Source: an uncultured Solobacterium sp. (GTDB lineage Bacteria > Bacillota_I > Bacilli_A > Erysipelotrichales > Erysipelotrichaceae). Taken from it: a DNA stretch of 15,244 nt. Position 1 is the first letter of the stretch. The number at the start of each line of letters is the position of its first letter. A program made the translations under genes and the position numbers. Location of the stretch: NCBI GenBank assembly GCA_927911475.1, contig CAKMPP010000066.1, positions 1 to 15,244 on the forward strand. Reading direction: 5' to 3'. The notes below the pieces were generated by a model. It was not told where the DNA came from. It saw nothing but the letters and a program-made list of their open reading frames with translations, and ran no database searches. Below are positions 8,214-15,244 of the stretch, piece by piece.

Positions 8214-9539
8214 ATGGATAAAAAATTAAGATATATTGATGTGCTTGGATTAGTTATTGGAGCCATAATAGGCTGGGGTTCCTTTACACTTCCAGGTACA
8301 AAGTTTCTAACAGAAGCAGGTGTAATCAATACCTTTATAGGACTTTTGATTGGTGGCATTTTTATCATGGTGATACAGAACGGCTATCACATCATGCTAG
8401 AGAATCATAGAGAAGATGGTGGAGAATTCACCTATGCTTTAAATCATCTAGGCACAGGACATGGCTTTGTAGTCGGTTGGTCCTTAAGTCTTTGTTATTT
8501 AAGTATGGTACCGCTGAATGCAGGAGCCTTTGTGTTACTGCTTCGTGAGATATTTGGAGCGAAGATGGACTTCTTCTATCTATATTCTATTTCAGGATAT
8601 CCTATCTATCTCACGGATGTACTTGTGATGTCTGCCGTCATTATCTTATTTGGTTACATCAATATTCAGGGATTAAAAATTAGCACGAAAGTGCAAAATG
8701 TCATGAGCATTCTTTTGGCAGTCATTGTATCAGGACTTCTAGGTTTGATGTTTATGAGAAGTGACTTACAAGCCTTTCATCAAAACTATGTGGATAACTA
8801 CCGCTTTTCGTTTAGTGAAATATCGAAAATTATTGCGATAGCTCCCTTCTTATTTGTTGGGTTTGACGTAGTGCCACAGGTTTCAGAGGAACTGGGCTTT
8901 GAGCCTGAAAAATCTACATTGTTAGTAGGCATTTCAGTCTTTATTGGTATATTCCTTTATGGAGCTTTAAATACCATAGCAGGATTAGGGTTTTCACCTG
9001 AAGCAGCTATGAAAACACACTGGGCCGTTGCGGATGCAGTCATTCAGCACTTAGGGAAAGCAGGATTTTATATCATGTTAATTGCCTTGGCAGCTGCAGT
9101 GATTGGTGGAATCAATGGCTTTATGATTGCGTCAAGTAAACTGGTTGCAAGTCTATCCCAAAGAAAACATCTTGGAGAAAGATACAGCATTAAGAATGAA
9201 AAAGGTGTACAACCTTATGCAATTCTGTTTGTCTGTGCAATTAGTTTGATTGGAGCCTTTGTTGGAAGACGTGTCATTATCTATATCGTAGATATGGCAA
9301 GTGTTCTTGCGGCAGTAGCGTATATGTACGTTAGTTTCATCAGTATTTCGCTTGCGAAATCAAAGATCGAAAAAGTGAAGTGTGCGCTAGGTGCACTGAT
9401 TTCTGCGGGATTTATTGTACTATTAATGTTCCCGGGATCTCCTGCACAGCTTTCAAAGGAAGCTTTCGTTAGTCTAATCTTATGGACAATATGTGGAGTT
9501 TTGGTATATCAATTTAGAAAAAGAAAGAATGTTTCGTGA
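8214..9539 (+). CDS. APC-superfamily amino acid permease
   Basis: This 441-residue membrane protein has about 12 hydrophobic segments. The first helix carries the APC substrate-binding break, GLVIGAIIGWGSFTLPG (about residues 12-28), and helix 6 has the usual FLFVGFDVVPQVSEE pattern near 215-230. It ends in a basic RKRKN tail. APC permeases move amino acids or amines, by proton symport or exchange; the substrate cannot be read from sequence. The gene starts 5 bases after the transporter stop codon with no clear Shine-Dalgarno sequence, so translation is probably coupled. It is followed 15 bases on by the CoA-disulfide reductase gene. By association I would guess a sulfur amino acid or related thiol precursor, with low confidence in that guess. 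Confidence 0.8.
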   Translation: MDKKLRYIDVLGLVIGAIIGWGSFTLPGTKFLTEAGVINTFIGLLIGGIFIMVIQNGYHIMLENHREDGGEFTYALNHLGTGHGFVVGWSLSLCYLSMVPLNAGAFVLLLREIFGAKMDFFYLYSISGYPIYLTDVLVMSAVIILFGYINIQGLKISTKVQNVMSILLAVIVSGLLGLMFMRSDLQAFHQNYVDNYRFSFSEISKIIAIAPFLFVGFDVVPQVSEELGFEPEKSTLLVGISVFIGIFLYGALNTIAGLGFSPEAAMKTHWAVADAVIQHLGKAGFYIMLIALAAAVIGGINGFMIASSKLVASLSQRKHLGERYSIKNEKGVQPYAILFVCAISLIGAFVGRRVIIYIVDMASVLAAVAYMYVSFISISLAKSKIEKVKCALGALISAGFIVLLMFPGSPAQLSKEAFVSLILWTICGVLVYQFRKRKNVS

Positions 9540-9554
9540 AGAAAAGGAGAAACT

Positions 9555-11246
9555 ATGAAGATTGTAGTTGTAGGTGGTGTAGCTGGCGGTGCCAGCGTTG
9601 CTGCAAGAGCTAGAAGAATCGATGAAACAGCAGAAGTTGTTATGTTTGAAAGAGGAGAAAATGTATCCTTCTCTAACTGCTGCCTTCCTTTCGCTTTAAG
9701 TGGAATCGTTGATAATAGCGATAAGCTAGTTTTGATGAATCCAGAAGAATTCTGGAATAAGTACAGAATTAAGGCTTTGGTAAAGCATGAGGTTACAGAG
9801 ATTCATCCAGACAAGAAAGAAGTCGTTGTTAAGAACTTAGTTACTGGAGAAAGTTATATCGAAAGTTATGATAAGTTAGCACTTTCCCCAGGAGCTAATG
9901 CAATCTTGCCAGCTTCTATCAAGGGTATCGATCGCGAGAATGTATTTGTAGTAAAGAATGTTACAGATATTAAGAAGATTGAAGCCTTTGTAGCTGCTAA
10001 GAATGTAAATAAGGTAACTGTCGTTGGTGGTGGTTTTATTGGTCTTGAAGTGGCTGAAAACTTCCGCGAAGCAGGAAAAGAAGTAAATCTTGTGGAAGGC
10101 TTACCACAGGTTATGAAACCTCTTGATGAGGATATGGCACAGATTCTGCATAAGGAAATCATTGATAATGGTATTAACCTTTATCTAGGAAAGACTGTTA
10201 CAGAAGTTGGTGAAGGCGAAGTAGTCCTCTCTAGTGGAGAACATCTACCAGCTGAAGCAGTCATTATGGCAATCGGTGTAGCACCAGAAACAAAGTTAGC
10301 TAAGGATTGTGGTATTGAACTTGGTAAGACAGGTGCTATCTTAGTAAACTATAACTATCAGACAAACTATCCTGATATTTATGCAGTCGGTGATGCAATC
10401 GAAGTTACAAATAGACTTACAAATGATAAGACTAGACTTCCACTTGCAGGACCTGCACAAAGACAGGCAAGAGCTGCAGCAGACCATATGTTTGGTGAAA
10501 CACACAGTAATAGAGGTGTTATCGGATCAAGTTGTATCCACCTCTTTGGCTTAAATGTAGCAAATACAGGTCTAAATGAAAAAGATTGTCAACAGCATGG
10601 TTATAACTATGACTTTGCGTATACAATCCCAGGGGACAAGGTTGGTTTAATGCCAGATAGTAATCCACTTTTCTTTAAGCTTATTTTTGAAAAGCCTACA
10701 GGAAGAATCTTAGGAGCACAAGCAGTTGGTAAGGGTAGTGTAGATAAGAGAATCGATGTGATTGCGGCTATGATTAGCATGAACGCAACACTTGAGGACT
10801 TAAAGGAATTAGAACTTTGCTATTCCCCATACTACTCAACAGCGAAGGATGTTGTGAACCACACAGCTCTTGTAGGACTAAACCTTCTACATGATAAGTT
10901 CAGACAGGTTCCAGTTTACAAGGTAAGAGAACTTGTAGAAAACAACGCATGCATTATCGACGTTCGTGAAGCGGATGAGTTTGCAAAGGGACACTTAATC
11001 AATGCGGTGAATATCCCAATGTCTCAATTTAGAGAGAGACTCAGTGAAATTCCTACAGATGTTCCTGTATACTTACACTGCCGTTCATCTCAACGTAGTT
11101 ATAATGTAATCTGTGCATTACAGAAGCTTGGCTATACAAATGTTTACAATATCTCAGGTTCTTATCTAGGTATCAGTTTCTATGAATACTACAGAGATAA
11201 GGCAGAAGGTAGAAAGCCAATTGTGACAGAATATAACTTTGCGTAA
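9555..11246 (+). CDS. CoA-disulfide/persulfide reductase with C-terminal rhodanese domain
   Basis: This 563-residue cytoplasmic flavoenzyme is of the CoADR-RHD (Npsr-like) type. Family members reduce CoA-disulfide, CoA-persulfide or polysulfide with NAD(P)H. The FAD site GGVAGG is at 7-12. The redox motif SFSNCCLP puts Cys42 at the catalytic position, with a second Cys43 where many relatives have Gly or Ser. The NAD(P)H site is VVGGGFIGLE at 156-165, and the second FAD motif is YAVGDA at 276-281. The LCYSPYYSTAKD stretch at 421-432 supplies the conserved Tyr pair. The rhodanese domain covers ~452-550, with active-site Cys509 in HCRSSQRS. GGAG lies seven bases upstream of the start. It is the last gene of the sulfur operon, ahead of a terminator, and likely turns imported sulfane sulfur into sulfide. 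Confidence 0.9.
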   Translation: MKIVVVGGVAGGASVAARARRIDETAEVVMFERGENVSFSNCCLPFALSGIVDNSDKLVLMNPEEFWNKYRIKALVKHEVTEIHPDKKEVVVKNLVTGESYIESYDKLALSPGANAILPASIKGIDRENVFVVKNVTDIKKIEAFVAAKNVNKVTVVGGGFIGLEVAENFREAGKEVNLVEGLPQVMKPLDEDMAQILHKEIIDNGINLYLGKTVTEVGEGEVVLSSGEHLPAEAVIMAIGVAPETKLAKDCGIELGKTGAILVNYNYQTNYPDIYAVGDAIEVTNRLTNDKTRLPLAGPAQRQARAAADHMFGETHSNRGVIGSSCIHLFGLNVANTGLNEKDCQQHGYNYDFAYTIPGDKVGLMPDSNPLFFKLIFEKPTGRILGAQAVGKGSVDKRIDVIAAMISMNATLEDLKELELCYSPYYSTAKDVVNHTALVGLNLLHDKFRQVPVYKVRELVENNACIIDVREADEFAKGHLINAVNIPMSQFRERLSEIPTDVPVYLHCRSSQRSYNVICALQKLGYTNVYNISGSYLGISFYEYYRDKAEGRKPIVTEYNFA

Positions 11247-11271
11247 TTAATTACAAATTGTTGAAAATGTT

Positions 11272-11300
11272 AAAGAATGGGGTTTCCTCATTCTTTTCAT
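11272..11300 (+). terminator. Rho-independent terminator of the sulfur operon
   Basis: An 11-bp stem with one G-T pair (AAAGAATGGGG at 11272-11282, CCTCATTCTTT at 11286-11296), a 3-base loop and a trailing T run. It lies just before the promoter of the next gene. Confidence 0.75.
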
Positions 11301-11309
11301 TATGCAAAA

Positions 11310-11337
11310 TGATATAATCTAATGCGCAGAGGTGGTA
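11310..11337 (+). promoter_or_regulatory. Extended -10 promoter and RBS of the 5'-nucleotidase gene
   Basis: TGATATAAT at 11310-11318 is a perfect extended -10. There is no convincing -35; that position falls in the preceding terminator arm. The RNA would start near 11325, after the alternative ATG at 11322, which supports translation from 11343 with AGAGGTGG (11328-11335) as the binding site. Confidence 0.6.
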
Positions 11338-11342
11338 GCAAC

Positions 11343-13259
11343 ATGAAGAAATTTTTATTAAAAATCATAACTGCGATAACAGTACTAACAAGTACTGTTT
11401 CTACAGTTGTATATGCGGATGAAGAACAGACAACTAGTGAAAGTTCTATTGTACGTATTTTGTTTACGCATGATTTACATGATCATATTGATTCTTATCG
11501 CATAACGAATAACGAAACAAAAGAGCCAGAAACCATTGGTGGATATGCGGCACTAGCAGGAACTATTGCAGCAAATCGCAATGATCATACTGTATTAGTC
11601 GATGCAGGTGACTTCTCAATGGGGACATTTTACAACGCTTTATTTGAAAAGAGCGCACCTGACTTATCCTTATTAGGACTTATGGGATATGATGCGACAA
11701 CACTTGGAAACCATGAGTTTGATTATGGTGTTGCCTCCCTTACAAAGATGATTGAAAATTCTACCAATACACCTCCAATTCTCTGCAGTAACCTTACATT
11801 TGGTGAGGACGAAGAATCACAGGCACTAAAGAAAGCCTGGCAAGAACATGGTGGTAAAGAGTATACAATCATTGAACGTGGTGGATATAAGATTGGTTTA
11901 TTTGGTGTAATGGGTGAAGATAGTGTCTATTACACAGCTGCCGGCAATAATACTTTCCCTGATCGTATTGAAGTAGCCAAGCATATGGTACAGAAACTCA
12001 AAGAAGAAGGTGCACAAGTTATTATTTGTCTTTCACATAGTGGCACTAATAAAGATGCTAGTAAGTCAGAAGACGAAATCCTTGCGGATAAAGTAGACGG
12101 TATTGATGTGATTGTTAGTGGTCATACACATACTGTATTAACAGAACCAATTCATAAGAATAAAACATGGATTGTGTCTGCAGGTAGTTTTGGTAAGTAT
12201 CTTGGCTTATTAGATATCAATGCTGAGACAAAAGAAAAAGTGGATTATCAGCTGATTCCTATCACTGCAGAAAGTCCAGTTGATGAAACGATCAACGCAA
12301 AGATTCAAGAGTATAAAGCAGATGTAAATGAGAATTACCTGAAGCAGTATGGATATTCAATGGACCAATCCATTGGCTATACAAACTTTCCACTTACGGA
12401 TGTGTATGAAGATTATTCCGCCTTTACAGGGAACTCTATGGCAGACCTGATTACAGATGCGTATGTATATGCAAGCAAGTTAACAACCAAAGATACTTCA
12501 TTTACGATAGGATTGACCGCAAAGGGAATTATTCGCTCTGGACTTGTGAAGGGTGATATCACAGTTGGGGAAGTATACGATGCGGTAAACCTCGGTAAAG
12601 GAAATGATGGATTACTTGGATATCCACTGATTCGCGTATATATGAAGGGTTCTGACTTAATCAAAGTTGCGGAGTTAGACCGTAGTGTAGGCAAGGATAT
12701 GATGGTGGATGGACAGCTATTCTTTAGTGGCATGCAGTATCATTACTCCGATTATCGCTTTATCCTAAACCATGTAATTGATGCAGAGATTCGCACGAAT
12801 GCAGGTTTCTATATTCCAGTAGAAAAAGACAAGTTATATCCAGTGGTAACAAATTTGTATATTGCAAATATGTTACCATCGGTAGGAAAGAAAACATTCA
12901 ATCAATTAGACATTCATACGTACGATGCTTCTGGTCATGAAATTACAGATTTCAGTGATATGATTTTATACAATGCGGATGGAACTGAACTAAAAGAATG
13001 GCAAGCAATCACACGCTATATCTTAGATATGGATAAAGTAAATGGAGTATCTGAGATGAAAGCACAATACCAAAACGCAAGAGCACAGAAGATTAAGGAT
13101 AAGCATTTCAGCTTTATTCGCTTCTTCCAAAATACATCGGCTTTTGGATATCGCGTCTATCTAGCAATCATTATCGCAATCGCAACGTTGCTGGGAATTA
13201 TCAAGTTCATTACATATTTGATTCGCAGACAGCGTGAGAAAAAAATGAATATAAATTAA
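11343..13259 (+). CDS. Exported, membrane-anchored 5'-nucleotidase (UshA/metallophosphatase family)
   Basis: This 638-residue protein releases phosphate from extracellular nucleotides or related phosphoesters. A signal peptide (basic KK, hydrophobic 5-24) ends at VYA|DE near residue 25. The metallophosphatase domain (~35-300) shows metal ligands Asp44 and His46 (HDLHDH), Asp90 (DAGDFS), Asn123-His124 (GNHEFD), His232 (SHSG) and His261/His263 (SGHTHT). The C-terminal nucleotide-binding domain (~340-580) is recognisable by GNSMADLITDAY, but the usual NGGGIR motif reads TAKGIIR at 392-398, so specificity may differ. A membrane helix at ~607-627 followed by RRQREKK anchors the C-terminus; no LPXTG is present. 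I chose 11343 over the in-frame ATG at 11322 because the latter precedes the predicted RNA start. No terminator is seen before the TelA-family gene. Confidence 0.88.
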   Translation: MKKFLLKIITAITVLTSTVSTVVYADEEQTTSESSIVRILFTHDLHDHIDSYRITNNETKEPETIGGYAALAGTIAANRNDHTVLVDAGDFSMGTFYNALFEKSAPDLSLLGLMGYDATTLGNHEFDYGVASLTKMIENSTNTPPILCSNLTFGEDEESQALKKAWQEHGGKEYTIIERGGYKIGLFGVMGEDSVYYTAAGNNTFPDRIEVAKHMVQKLKEEGAQVIICLSHSGTNKDASKSEDEILADKVDGIDVIVSGHTHTVLTEPIHKNKTWIVSAGSFGKYLGLLDINAETKEKVDYQLIPITAESPVDETINAKIQEYKADVNENYLKQYGYSMDQSIGYTNFPLTDVYEDYSAFTGNSMADLITDAYVYASKLTTKDTSFTIGLTAKGIIRSGLVKGDITVGEVYDAVNLGKGNDGLLGYPLIRVYMKGSDLIKVAELDRSVGKDMMVDGQLFFSGMQYHYSDYRFILNHVIDAEIRTNAGFYIPVEKDKLYPVVTNLYIANMLPSVGKKTFNQLDIHTYDASGHEITDFSDMILYNADGTELKEWQAITRYILDMDKVNGVSEMKAQYQNARAQKIKDKHFSFIRFFQNTSAFGYRVYLAIIIAIATLLGIIKFITYLIRRQREKKMNIN

Positions 13260-13268
13260 AATACAACG

Positions 13269-13299
13269 TGGTATACTAAATCTATACGACAGAAGGGGA
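13269..13299 (+). promoter_or_regulatory. Extended -10 promoter and RBS of the TelA-family gene
   Basis: TGGTATACT at 13269-13277 fits the extended -10 pattern with one change and no visible -35. AAGGGG at 13293-13298 lies six bases before the ATG at 13305. The gene may also receive read-through from the nucleotidase gene. Confidence 0.5.
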
Positions 13300-13304
13300 A
13301 TGAC

Positions 13305-14542
13305 ATGAGCGAGAATAATACAAACCAAACACAGACACAGGCAGAAGCACAGGCACAGACACAAACAGAGCCAGAAATCACTCTTACGCTAACGCCTGAT
13401 GAACTTCAAGACGAAAATCAAAAGCAATTATCTGAATTAGAAGCTAAGAAAGCTGAAGAAGATGACAAGTTAAAGGCGATTGACCCAATTGAATCAACTG
13501 AATTTACTGAAGCAGAAAAGAAGACAATTGATTCATTCTCAGAGAAGATTGATATTATGGATTCCAATACAGTTCTTCAGTATGGTTCTGCAGCACAGAA
13601 GAAAGTAACTGACTTCTCAAACTCTGCTTAAAGAATGTACGTACAAAAGACTTAGGTGAAATTGGAAATATCCTTACAGATCTTGTTGTAAATTTAAAGA
13701 ACACATCAGATTCTGATGAAAAGAAGGGATTCTTTGCAAGCATATTTGATAAAGGTAAGTCAAAGATTGAAGAATTCAGAGCTCGCTATGACAAGGCAGA
13801 GGCTAACGTTGAAAAGATTGCAGGTGTCTTAGAGGATCACCAGATTCAATTGTTAAAGGACATTGCATTATTAGACGAACTCTACGAACGTAACCAAGTA
13901 AACATCAAGGAACTAACTATGTATATCATGGCTGGTCGTAAGAAGTTAAAGGATGTTCGTGCAAATGAATTACCTGTATTAATCGCAAAGGCTAAGCAGA
14001 CAGGTTTACCTGAAGATGCACAGAAGGCAAATGACCTAGAACAGGCTTGTGTTCGTTTCGAAAAGAAACTCTATGACTTGGAATTAACAAGACAGGTTTC
14101 CATCCAGATGGCTCCACAGATTCGTTTAGTACAAAACAACGATACTCTTATGACTGAGAAGATTCAGAGTACTCTTGCGAATACAATTCCACTTTGGAAG
14201 AACCAGATTGTATTGTCTTTAGGTATCACACACTCTAAGCAGGCAATGGAAGCACAACGCGAAGTTACAAATATGACAAACGAGCTTCTCAAGAAGAATG
14301 CGGAAACATTGCACCAAGCAACTGTTGAAACAGCAAAAGAAAGCGAACGTGGTATTGTTGATATCGAAACATTACAACATACAAATGAGAAGTTAATTTC
14401 TACTTTGGATGAAGTATTGAACATCCAGAAGGAAGGCCGTGATAAGCGTGAAGCTGCACAGCTTGAACTACGTCGTATCGAAAACGAATTAACAAACAAG
14501 TTGTTAGAAATTAATGCAGAAAAAGACGTAACAAAGAGATAG
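13305..14542 (+). CDS. TelA-family (toxic anion resistance) protein, one frameshift
   Basis: This gene reads as two frames, 13305-13631 and a second covering 13632-14542. Adding one T at 13628-13629 gives a single protein of 412 residues with the family sequence continuous across the joint (SNSALKNVRTKDLGEI). Residues 1-30 are a Gln/Thr/Ala/Glu low-complexity stretch. The TelA domain follows (~55-405): IDSFSEKIDIMDSNTVLQYG, KKGFFASIFDKGK, LLKDIALLDELYERN, then long helices with MAPQIRLVQNND and a coiled-coil C-terminus. There is no signal peptide or membrane helix, so it is cytoplasmic. The family was named for tellurite resistance and is often paired with XpaC; the molecular role is unknown. 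AAGGGG precedes the start, and a strong terminator follows. The break is probably a sequencing error because the downstream part is fully conserved. Confidence 0.85.
13322..13370 (+). repeat. CA(C/G)AGR-type low-complexity repeat in the TelA-family gene
   Basis: The 5' coding region is an imperfect short tandem repeat built of CACAGA/CACAGG/GCAGAA units, encoding the QTQTQAEAQAQTQTE stretch. It could vary in length by slippage. Confidence 0.5.
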
Positions 14543-14548
14543 TTTCAA

Positions 14549-14576
14549 AAAAAGAAGTGGGTTCACTTCTTTTTGA
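14549..14576 (+). terminator. Rho-independent terminator of the TelA-family gene
   Basis: A perfect 11-bp stem (AAAAAGAAGTG at 14549-14559, CACTTCTTTTT at 14564-14574) with a GGTT loop lies six bases after the stop codon. The T run is part of the right arm. Being A/T symmetrical, it could also act from the minus strand. Confidence 0.8.
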
Positions 14577-14602
14577 TAGTTTAATAAAATAAAACTATCA
14601 AA
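14572..14602. repeat. Second hairpin overlapping the TelA terminator
   Basis: TTTGATAGTTT (14572-14582) pairs perfectly with AAACTATCAAA (14592-14602) across a 9-base loop. Its left arm shares three bases (14572-14574) with the right arm of the preceding terminator. It may be a backup terminator or an end-protecting stem. Confidence 0.5.
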
Positions 14603-14807
14603 GTTGTAAAACTCGTTTTTATGCTGTTTATGGGGGAAAATCACAATCAGAGAACCGTTTACTCGAAAAACAAATAAATACTCAGCCTGACCTTTTATAT
14701 GAAATAGCAAGATAGCGGAACGGCGAATAACATTACAGAGATAAAAGAAGCTACTATGTAGATTAAGATAAGTGGCAGATAATATAAAATTAAGGGGGGT
14801 TATAAAA
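14603..14807 (+). other. Intergenic stretch of unknown content
   Basis: Between the TelA terminators and the methyltransferase gene I see no complete gene. A plus-strand frame from about 14641 reads ITIREPFTRKTNKYSA before stops, and short readable pieces follow in the same frame; this could be the remnant of a decayed gene or chance. An open minus-strand frame across the stretch has no ribosome binding site I can support. AT-rich sequence at 14781-14790 could hold a weak -10 for the next gene. Confidence 0.25.
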
Positions 14808-15244
14808 ATGAACAATTATATAAAAATTAAATCAAGATAGATGGAATAATGTAAAAAATGACTATACAGAACCATTGACACATGAAGAATTAGAAGAAGT
14901 TAGAAATAATCCGATTTCTGTAGCATTAACAGTTGGCAAAAAAGTTCCAAAAGAATGGTTTGAAAAAGCAAACGGAAAAAAGATCTTAGGTTTAGCTTGT
15001 GGTGGTGGACAACAAGGACCAGGTTTTCGCTATAAAAAGGTTATGATGTCACTATAATGGGATTTTTCTAAATCAGCAAATTACAAAAAGATGCTATGTT
15101 GCTAAAAAGAAGAAGGCTTAAAAATTGATACAGTTCTAAGGTGATATGACAAACCAGTTTCCATTTGAAAATGAAACTTTTGATATTATTTTTAATCCAG
15201 TTTCAAATGTATATGTAGAAGATTTAGAAAACATATATAAAGAA
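14808..15244 (+). CDS. Class I SAM-dependent methyltransferase (N-terminal part, frameshifted)
   Basis: GGGGGG precedes the ATG at 14808. After frame correction the protein starts MNNYIKINQDRWNNVKNDY and contains the SAM-binding motif I, ILGLACGGGQQGP (15 bases short of 15024), then a motif with acidic Asp in VTIMDFSKS, then FPFENETFDIIFNPVSNVY, the usual motif leading to the catalytic region. The gene runs off the right edge. Restoring the frame needs one base removed at 14829-14831, 15022-15023, 15034-15038, 15059-15061, 15104-15108 and 15137, and one added at 15078-15080. Only 14875-15057 is open for any length as written. The target of methylation is unknown; relatives occur widely in Bacillota, including on mobile elements. 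The density of errors at the window edge points to poor sequence quality rather than decay. Confidence 0.7.

Noticed and set aside
13161..13364. Minus-strand Cys/Leu-repeat frame
   Set aside because: It is the antisense of the CACAGA-type repeat and of the nucleotidase membrane helix; no independent coding evidence.
14504..14815. Minus-strand open frame across the TelA end and the following intergenic DNA
   Set aside because: It runs through the terminator and the end of a well-supported plus-strand gene, with no start signal I can support.
1..15244. CRISPR array, tRNA, rRNA, insertion sequence or prophage
   Set aside because: I saw no regularly spaced direct repeats, no tRNA or rRNA signature, and no transposase or phage structural gene; the lysozyme domain alone is not enough.

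Overview
The window is low-GC DNA with Bacillota-style signals: AGGAG-type ribosome binding sites, intrinsic terminators and extended -10 promoters. The gene content (XpaC- and TelA-family proteins, a CbbX/SpoVK-type AAA+ protein, a YeeE/YedE transporter, a CoA-disulfide reductase with a rhodanese domain) suits an anaerobic or facultative Bacillota. Erysipelotrichia would be my guess, but nothing here proves it. Eight genes are complete or can be reconstructed across single-base frameshifts, and two are cut by the window edges.

Layout. 1-1469 (-): 5' part of a CydC/D-like ABC exporter, running off the left edge and carrying several single-base indels. 1573-2124 (-): half-size chromate (CHR-family) transporter with its own terminator. 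2261-5367 (+): an operon of an XpaC-family membrane protein, translationally coupled (TAATG) to a 714-residue double-AAA+ protein whose frame is broken three times by single-base deletions. 5601-6668 (+): a secreted or membrane-anchored protein with an Ig-like domain and a phage-tail-lysozyme domain, apparently made from a leaderless mRNA. 6940-11246 (+): a tight three-gene sulfur operon of YeeE/YedE transporter, APC permease and CoA-disulfide reductase-rhodanese, preceded by a structured leader. 11343-13259 (+): exported, membrane-anchored UshA-type 5'-nucleotidase. 13305-14542 (+): TelA-family protein with one frameshift. 14808-15244 (+): start of a class I SAM-dependent methyltransferase with many indels, running off the right edge.

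How the genes may work together. XpaC and TelA proteins are usually encoded side by side; here a composite AAA+ protein is coupled to XpaC and TelA lies about 8 kb downstream, so a three-part envelope-stress module is a reasonable hypothesis. The sulfur operon could import a sulfur (or selenium) oxyanion and a sulfur amino acid or thiol, and process persulfide/CoA-disulfide in the cytoplasm.

Sequence quality. Every broken frame is restored by adding or removing one base, nearly always in a short homopolymer, and these events crowd toward both ends of the window. I read them mainly as sequencing or assembly errors, not real pseudogenes.
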